Source: Myxococcales bacterium
Lineage (GTDB): Bacteria > Myxococcota > Polyangia > Fen-1088
Direction of reading: 5' to 3'
Assembly: GCA_003155465.1 (NCBI GenBank)
Contig: PMCR01000142.1
Location: forward strand, 1 to 9,797
DNA length: 9,797 bases
This document shows positions 6,031 to 9,797 of the stretch, in pieces (position 1 is the stretch's first letter; each line of letters starts with the position of its first letter). Under the pieces are notes generated by a model. The model made no database searches, was not told where the DNA came from, and saw only the letters and a program-made list of their open reading frames with translations. Both the position numbers and the translations under genes were made by a program.

Positions 6031-6613
6031 GGGATGTTTCCTTGCCTTCGGCCGACAGATCATCGAGAAGCCGAGCCCGCGCACGGTGCACCCTGACCCA
6101 GACGGCGTTGGGCTTGATTCCAAGCAACGTCGCAACTTCCGCGGCGGAACGGCCGTCGATGTCGAACATGATCACGGGCGTGCGGTACTTTTCGGGCAGA
6201 CGATCCACGGCGGCGTACAGCAGGGCGCACTGCTGGCGGCGCTCGATTTCTTCGAGCGGCGTAGGACTGCAACGGGCAAGCGTGGCCGTGTTGTGGCGAA
6301 AGACCAGTTTGAGAAAACCGTGAAGGCGCTGGCGAAAACGGCGCTTGCGCACTATCCGTTCGGTGATGCGAAACAGCCAAGTCGAAACCTTGGCGTCGCC
6401 ACGGAACTCGTGCCACCGCCGCAGGGCGACCAGAAACACGTCGTGCACCAGGTCTTCCACCTCGGCCCCTGGCCCGGCCATGCGGCGCACCCAACGCTCA
6501 ACTGAGGGCTCGTAGGTTTCGTAAAGCTGGTCAAGGGTGTCCGACAGGCGTTCCTGGACGCAGGCGGCCGGCGTTGTAGCCAAGCCATCGTCGGAAAGCG
6601 AGTTGTGAGCCAT
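6020..6613 (-). CDS. ECF RNA polymerase sigma factor
   Basis: An extracytoplasmic-function sigma factor that would direct RNA polymerase to a small set of promoters. The 197-residue length fits the family. Region 2 spans about 26-95, including EVEDLVHDVFLVALRRW and FRGDAKVSTWLFRITERIVRKRR (core binding and -10 recognition); region 4 spans about 127-186, with LPEKYRTPVIMFDIDGRSAAEVATLL and a helix-turn-helix ending VWVRVHRARARL for -35 recognition. No region 1 or 3 is present. It starts at ATG 6613 without an evident Shine-Dalgarno sequence, and its last 11 bases overlap the next gene, which it probably controls through a shared transcript. A motif upstream, repeated before the VWA gene, suggests that it regulates itself. 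The exact ECF group cannot be assigned by eye. Confidence 0.95.
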   Translation of the reverse strand: MAHNSLSDDGLATTPAACVQERLSDTLDQLYETYEPSVERWVRRMAGPGAEVEDLVHDVFLVALRRWHEFRGDAKVSTWLFRITERIVRKRRFRQRLHGFLKLVFRHNTATLARCSPTPLEEIERRQQCALLYAAVDRLPEKYRTPVIMFDIDGRSAAEVATLLGIKPNAVWVRVHRARARLLDDLSAEGKETSHDD

Positions 6614-6628
6614 CAGATCAGGACTCTG

Positions 6629-6658
6629 GTGCCGTGAGGCCCCACGGCCTTACAATCA
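6629..6658 (-). promoter_or_regulatory. Candidate autoregulated promoter and palindrome before the sigma gene
   Basis: On the minus strand TGATTGTAAGGCCG (6645-6658) matches the motif before the VWA gene, and CGGCAC follows at 6629-6634 with the same spacing. An imperfect 18-bp palindrome (GCCGTG-6-CACGGC, 6631-6648) lies between, filling the spacer. It could be an operator or form a hairpin if transcribed from ygfZ; there is no T-run, so it is not a terminator. Confidence 0.5.
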
Positions 6659-6665
6659 AACTCTA

Positions 6666-7643
6666 TCACCAGACCGGCCGGTCAAAGGTGACCGTGGCGG
6701 CAAAGGTCTCCGACCCGTGGCTGATCTGAACCTCAGCCCCCACCGGCACGACCGATGCCAGCAGCCCCAGCGCCACGGGAGCCTGCCCGGGAACACGGCC
6801 AACGCTGGTCACGCGTCCCGCTGCAGAATTCTGTGCGAACGCGATTGCATCGCCAGCGACGGGCATCCCCTCGCTGCGCAGGCGAAGCCCGGCCAGGCGT
6901 CGCCGCACGAGCCCCCGGTCGCGCACACGCACAATGGTTTCCTGGCCGAGATAGCAGCCCTTCTTCTGGTCCAGCGCGCTGGCCAAGCCCAGCTCCATCG
7001 GCAGGGTATCGCCCGTGATCTCGGCACCGAAGCGCGGCTCGCCCGCCTCAATGCGCAGGACATCCGCCACCTCGGCCGCCAAAGCCGGCACGCCGGCCAG
7101 GTCCAAACTTGCGACCAAAGATGAACAGACCGCTGCTGCGCCAAAGGCCCACAGCCCGTCGGCGCCCAGATCGTGGCTGCGCACCAGCCACAGCAAACCG
7201 AAGGGGCTGGCCGCGTCGGTGTGCGACAACAGCGGCCGATCCGCAAAGTCCTCGGGCAAGAAGACGCCGGCGGCGCGGAGTGCCTGCGCCGAACCCGGCC
7301 CACGAAGTGCGGTCACGGCAGCATCGGCTTCCACAGCGACGGCGAAGTCATCCATGACCGCATAGCGGCCGAGGGCAGCGGCAATTCCCTGCGCCGCTGC
7401 CGCGGCCACCACTAGGCGCACCTCGTCGGGCCTGACGCATATGCGCAGATCACCGACCACCTGACCTTTGCTGTCGAGCAGGAGCGAACGGCAGCCAGCC
7501 CAGGCGCCAGCGCCCTGCACGCTGCCCGTGGTCAGCCTGTGCAGAAAACCGATTCGATCCGCCCCGGTACCGCGCAAGACCGCCGTCCCGCCCAGGTCGA
7601 CCCGCGCGACATCCTCTCGCACAAGGGCTGAAGACGTGTCCAT
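6666..7643 (-). CDS. ygfZ: YgfZ/GcvT-type folate-binding protein (Fe-S cluster protein maturation)
   Basis: YgfZ-family proteins (mitochondrial relative: IBA57/CAF17) use a tetrahydrofolate-binding fold to help make or repair certain iron-sulfur proteins in the cytoplasm. The 325-residue product carries the family signature KKGCYLGQETIVRVRDRG (residues 227-244, with the conserved Cys at 230), preceded by RIEAGEPRFGAEITGDTLPMELGL, a typical GcvT-like substrate-site stretch. The N-terminus has FLHRLTTGSV, also typical. ATG at 7643 was chosen because conserved sequence begins soon after; the frame is open to 7889, but the extra 82 residues would overlap the tolC start region and look non-coding. 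No good Shine-Dalgarno sequence is visible. It lies 52 bp upstream of the sigma gene on the same strand, so some read-through into the operon is possible, though no functional link is known. Confidence 0.93.
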   Translation of the reverse strand: MDTSSALVREDVARVDLGGTAVLRGTGADRIGFLHRLTTGSVQGAGAWAGCRSLLLDSKGQVVGDLRICVRPDEVRLVVAAAAAQGIAAALGRYAVMDDFAVAVEADAAVTALRGPGSAQALRAAGVFLPEDFADRPLLSHTDAASPFGLLWLVRSHDLGADGLWAFGAAAVCSSLVASLDLAGVPALAAEVADVLRIEAGEPRFGAEITGDTLPMELGLASALDQKKGCYLGQETIVRVRDRGLVRRRLAGLRLRSEGMPVAGDAIAFAQNSAAGRVTSVGRVPGQAPVALGLLASVVPVGAEVQISHGSETFAATVTFDRPVW

Positions 7644-7887
7644 CAATCGCCGTGAAAAGCGATTTTCGTCGCGCAAGTGATCGCAATCATTGGAACACAA
7701 AATCCAGGAGAGCCGATTTCCAGACACCTCTTGAGGTCGCAAACTGGCACATCGCAACTTCGCAACCGCACGGGGGAACGCATCAAGCAGTCTAATAGCG
7801 CGGACTGCTTGACTGTCCGCGCACGGTTTGCGGTAGCATGGGTCCCGCTGGAGGTCAAACCCGTCGACCTTCCGCCCTGTCACCACC
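7644..7887. promoter_or_regulatory. Divergent intergenic region between ygfZ and tolC
   Basis: The 244 bp must hold both promoters. For tolC a weak candidate is TTGACT (7809-7814) with TAGCAT (7834-7839), but the 19-base spacer is long. An inverted repeat GCGCGGAC/GTCCGCGC (7798-7805, 7815-7822, 9-base gap) flanks this -35 box and could be an operator. TCGCAA occurs four times (7681, 7737, 7752, 7760), with a dyad ACCTC-TT-GAGGT at 7726-7737 beside one copy. Just before the ygfZ ATG, AATCGC/GCGATT (7645-7650, 7659-7664) could pair in the leader. A GGAGG at 7850-7854 is 33 bases from the tolC ATG, too far to serve it. Confidence 0.4.
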
Positions 7888-7891
7888 ATGA
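7838..7891 (+). other. Possible 17-codon leader ORF coupled to tolC
   Basis: ATG at 7838 opens MGPAGGQTRRPSALSPP, and its TGA overlaps the tolC ATG (ATGA). This is the arrangement of translational coupling and could explain the missing tolC ribosome site. Against it: no Shine-Dalgarno sequence precedes its own ATG, and that ATG overlaps the candidate -10 box. Treat as speculative. Confidence 0.2.
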
Positions 7892-9288
7892 AGACACATC
7901 GTTTCTCTGGTTATGCAGTTGCCGCTTGTCTGTGCGCGAGCACCGGCCTCCTTTCGGCTGGCGCCGCCCAGGCAAAGGCGTACAAGCTCGACGACCTTCT
8001 GGACATGGCAAGAAAGGGAAACCCCGGCCTGGCCGCCAACGCGCAGGTCACCGCGGGTGTCGAAGCCCAATTGTTGGAAGCCCACCGGAATTACTTGCCC
8101 ACAGGTGAGTTGTCGTCGATGGTCGCGCCGGTTCCTGAAATTCGCTGCATTGCCACCGGCGACAGCGACTGCGGCCGCACGAATTTCTCCTTTCAGACCT
8201 CGCAGACCCTCGACGCCATCACCAATCTGCGCGGCGTCTTCACCCGCACCGAACTCAAGCTGGTTCAGCCCATCTACACCTTCGGCAAGATCTCGGCCGG
8301 GATCAACGCAGCCGAGCTGGGCGTGGAAGCCTCGCGCAGCAGGCAGTCAGGCCAGGTGGCCGACGTGGAACTTAGCGTTCGCAAGGCATATTGGGGCGCC
8401 AAGCTGGCGCGCGAGATGCTGAGCATGCTTGACGAGGGCCTGGAGTATCTGACCGACGCCCAGAAGAAGATCGAGGAGGAGTTGGCCGAGGGTTCGGGCA
8501 ACGCATCGGTGACCGACCGCCTGCGCCTGCGCACCATGCGGGCAGAGATCGAAGCTCGCGCGCTGGAAGCGCGGCGTATGTCCGATTTGGCCAAGGGCGG
8601 CCTGCGCACCCTCATCGGCCAAAACGCGCCGGCCGATCTCGATGTGGACGATGCGCCGCTAGAAACGCAGAACGTGCCGGCGCGCGAGCTCGCCGCGTAC
8701 GGCGATCTGGCGCGCGCCCATCGTCCCGAGGTCAGGGCTCTTGACCAGATGGTCGCAGCCAAGCGTGCGCTGGCTGACCTGGAATGGCGCCGCCAATATC
8801 CTGACCTGGTGTTGCTGGGTACCGCCCAGTACGCCTACGCCAGCTCGGTCGACCACCCGCAAAACGCCTTTGCCAACAATCCCTTCAACAGCGCCGGCGT
8901 GGGTGTGGCAGCCGCGTTCCGCATGCCGCTCGATCTTTTCGTCAAGAACGCCCACGCCCATCGTCTGCGCGCGGAAGCCCAGGAAGCCGACTTGCGGCGC
9001 AGCGAGGCCATGGGCGGAATCAACTTCGAGGTAGAAAAGGCCTATTCCGAAATGAAGGAAGCCGACCAGCGGCTCAAGACCGTACAAAAAGGCGAGAAGG
9101 CCGCACGGCAATGGATCGCGGCCATCATGCAGAACATTTCGGTGGGACTGGCTGAGGCCAAGGACTTTTCCGATGCACTGCTGGCCTTTTTCCAGGCCCG
9201 CATGCGCTACCTACAGGGTCTGTACGACTACAACATCGCCGTCGCCAGCCTGACCCGTGGCTCCGGTGTGGACGTGACGAAGAATTAG
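7888..9288 (+). CDS. TolC-family outer-membrane channel protein
   Basis: TolC-family proteins form trimeric tunnels through the outer membrane and periplasm for type I secretion or multidrug/metal efflux. The 466-residue product has a Sec signal peptide (residues 1-29, cleavage after AAQA). The mature part has the two-repeat layout of the OEP family: long coiled helices (EELAEGSGNASVTDRLRLRTMRAEIEARALEARR and, near the end, GGINFEVEKAYSEMKEADQRL) alternating with strand segments (TRTELKLVQPIYTFGKISAGI and GVGVAAAFRMPLDLF). The C-terminal RMRYLQGLYDYNIAVASLTRGSG is typical of the family. Length is normal. It stands alone, with no membrane-fusion or inner-membrane transporter gene in the window, so the partner and substrate are unknown. 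ATG at 7888 is well supported by the signal peptide, but no Shine-Dalgarno sequence lies directly upstream. Its stop overlaps the stop of the convergent phosphoesterase gene by 4 bases. Confidence 0.94.
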   Translation: MKTHRFSGYAVAACLCASTGLLSAGAAQAKAYKLDDLLDMARKGNPGLAANAQVTAGVEAQLLEAHRNYLPTGELSSMVAPVPEIRCIATGDSDCGRTNFSFQTSQTLDAITNLRGVFTRTELKLVQPIYTFGKISAGINAAELGVEASRSRQSGQVADVELSVRKAYWGAKLAREMLSMLDEGLEYLTDAQKKIEEELAEGSGNASVTDRLRLRTMRAEIEARALEARRMSDLAKGGLRTLIGQNAPADLDVDDAPLETQNVPARELAAYGDLARAHRPEVRALDQMVAAKRALADLEWRRQYPDLVLLGTAQYAYASSVDHPQNAFANNPFNSAGVGVAAAFRMPLDLFVKNAHAHRLRAEAQEADLRRSEAMGGINFEVEKAYSEMKEADQRLKTVQKGEKAARQWIAAIMQNISVGLAEAKDFSDALLAFFQARMRYLQGLYDYNIAVASLTRGSGVDVTKN

Positions 9289-9797
9289 ATCCCCAAGAAC
9301 AGGCGCGTGCCGAAGTTGGGTTCGAGATCCGAGGCCAGGATCTTGGCTGCGGCGGCCTTGGTGTCGTATTCCACGCGCTTGAACTCGAAAGTCCGCGTGG
9401 CCGTGTCGAAGATGGTGTAGCTGGCGCGCGGATCGAAATCCCGCGGCTGGCCCACCGAGCCCACGCTGATGATGTACTTCCACCCTGCGCGCAGCTCGAA
9501 CTTGAGCGTCACCACCTCTTGCGCGCCCGGGTGGTCGGGGTTGATGGCAAACGACTTGCACAAATGGGAATGGCCGATGACGGTGAGCTGGGGAAGCTCG
9601 TCCCACATGGCCAAGCACTGCGCGGCCTGGTCGCGCGCAAAGATGTAGTCGAATGCTTGGATGTTGATGGGTGACCCGTGGCAGAAAAGGATGCCATCCT
9701 CCCGATAGTCGTAGGGCAGACTCTTCAGCCACTCCATGTTCTTCACATCGAGAAGCTGAGCGTGCTTGTCCAGCGCCTGGCGTGCGGCGTAGTAGTA
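9285..9797 (-). CDS. Metallophosphoesterase, C-terminal 170 aa (5' end outside window)
   Basis: A calcineurin-like metallophosphoesterase, which hydrolyses phosphate esters with a two-metal centre in the cytoplasm; the substrate (phosphoprotein, nucleotide or phosphodiester) cannot be told from the sequence. Visible motifs are DGILFCHGSP (metal-ligand His in the third block) and TVIGHSHLCKSF (the GHTH-like block with Ser in place of Thr), followed by KYIISVGSVGQPRD and ASYTIFD, which resemble YfcE/PrpE-like proteins. The D-x-H and GNHD blocks expected in the first third lie beyond the edge. The frame stays open from the stop at 9285 to the last base, so the in-frame GTG at 9746 and ATG at 9737 are internal. 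The gene converges on tolC and overlaps it by 4 bases with no terminator between. Confidence 0.9.
   Translation of the reverse strand, partial: YYYAARQALDKHAQLLDVKNMEWLKSLPYDYREDGILFCHGSPINIQAFDYIFARDQAAQCLAMWDELPQLTVIGHSHLCKSFAINPDHPGAQEVVTLKFELRAGWKYIISVGSVGQPRDFDPRASYTIFDTATRTFEFKRVEYDTKAAAAKILASDLEPNFGTRLFLGI

Noticed and set aside
5027..6505. Long open frame on the plus strand (492 codons) opposite the sigma and membrane-protein genes
   Set aside because: It is antisense to two well-supported overlapping genes, crosses both, and reads as Arg/Ser/Ala-rich sequence with no domain. GC-rich DNA produces such shadow frames.
7644..7889. 82-residue N-terminal extension of the YgfZ protein
   Set aside because: The extension has no family similarity, would overlap the tolC start, and conserved sequence begins right after the ATG at 7643.

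Overview
The window is GC-rich, densely coded DNA, most likely from a Gram-negative delta-proteobacterial lineage such as Myxococcota. This rests on style: a large VWA lipoprotein with Gly/Thr-rich linkers, Ala/Pro-rich envelope proteins, and an ECF sigma factor operon with membrane and beta-barrel partners. It is an inference, not a phylogenetic result. No tRNA, rRNA, CRISPR array, transposase or integrase was seen.

Layout. 1-640 (-) is the 5' part of mutS, cut by the window edge; 675-845 (-) is a tiny basic protein just upstream of it, behind a near-consensus promoter that sits almost on the start codon. 846-1178 has no gene but holds this promoter, a 16-bp palindrome, a rho-independent terminator, a second perfect hairpin and a stretch that starts with 24 bases also found inside mutS at the window edge. 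1179-3722 (-) is a large VWA lipoprotein with a C-terminal beta-rich domain. 3767-6613 (-) is a tightly overlapping three-gene set: ECF sigma factor, single-pass membrane protein with a C-terminal TPR-like region (probable anti-sigma factor), and a secreted or outer-membrane beta-rich protein. 6666-7643 (-) is a YgfZ-family protein. After a 244-bp divergent intergenic region, 7888-9288 (+) encodes a TolC-family outer-membrane protein, and 9285-9797 (-) is the 3' part of a metallophosphoesterase that overlaps tolC tail to tail.

How the genes may work together. The sigma factor, probable anti-sigma and barrel genes overlap by 11 and 4 bases, so they are probably translated together. The VWA lipoprotein follows 44 bp later. 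The same 14-base motif (TGRTTGTAAGGYCG), with further matches at the same spacing, lies just before both the sigma gene and the VWA gene and nowhere else that I could see. The simplest reading is an autoregulated ECF regulon whose main output is a surface VWA lipoprotein, with the TPR membrane protein and the barrel sensing or transmitting an envelope signal. This four-gene unit is the best candidate for an undescribed system here. The flanking genes (mutS, ygfZ, tolC, phosphoesterase) look like housekeeping or transport functions.
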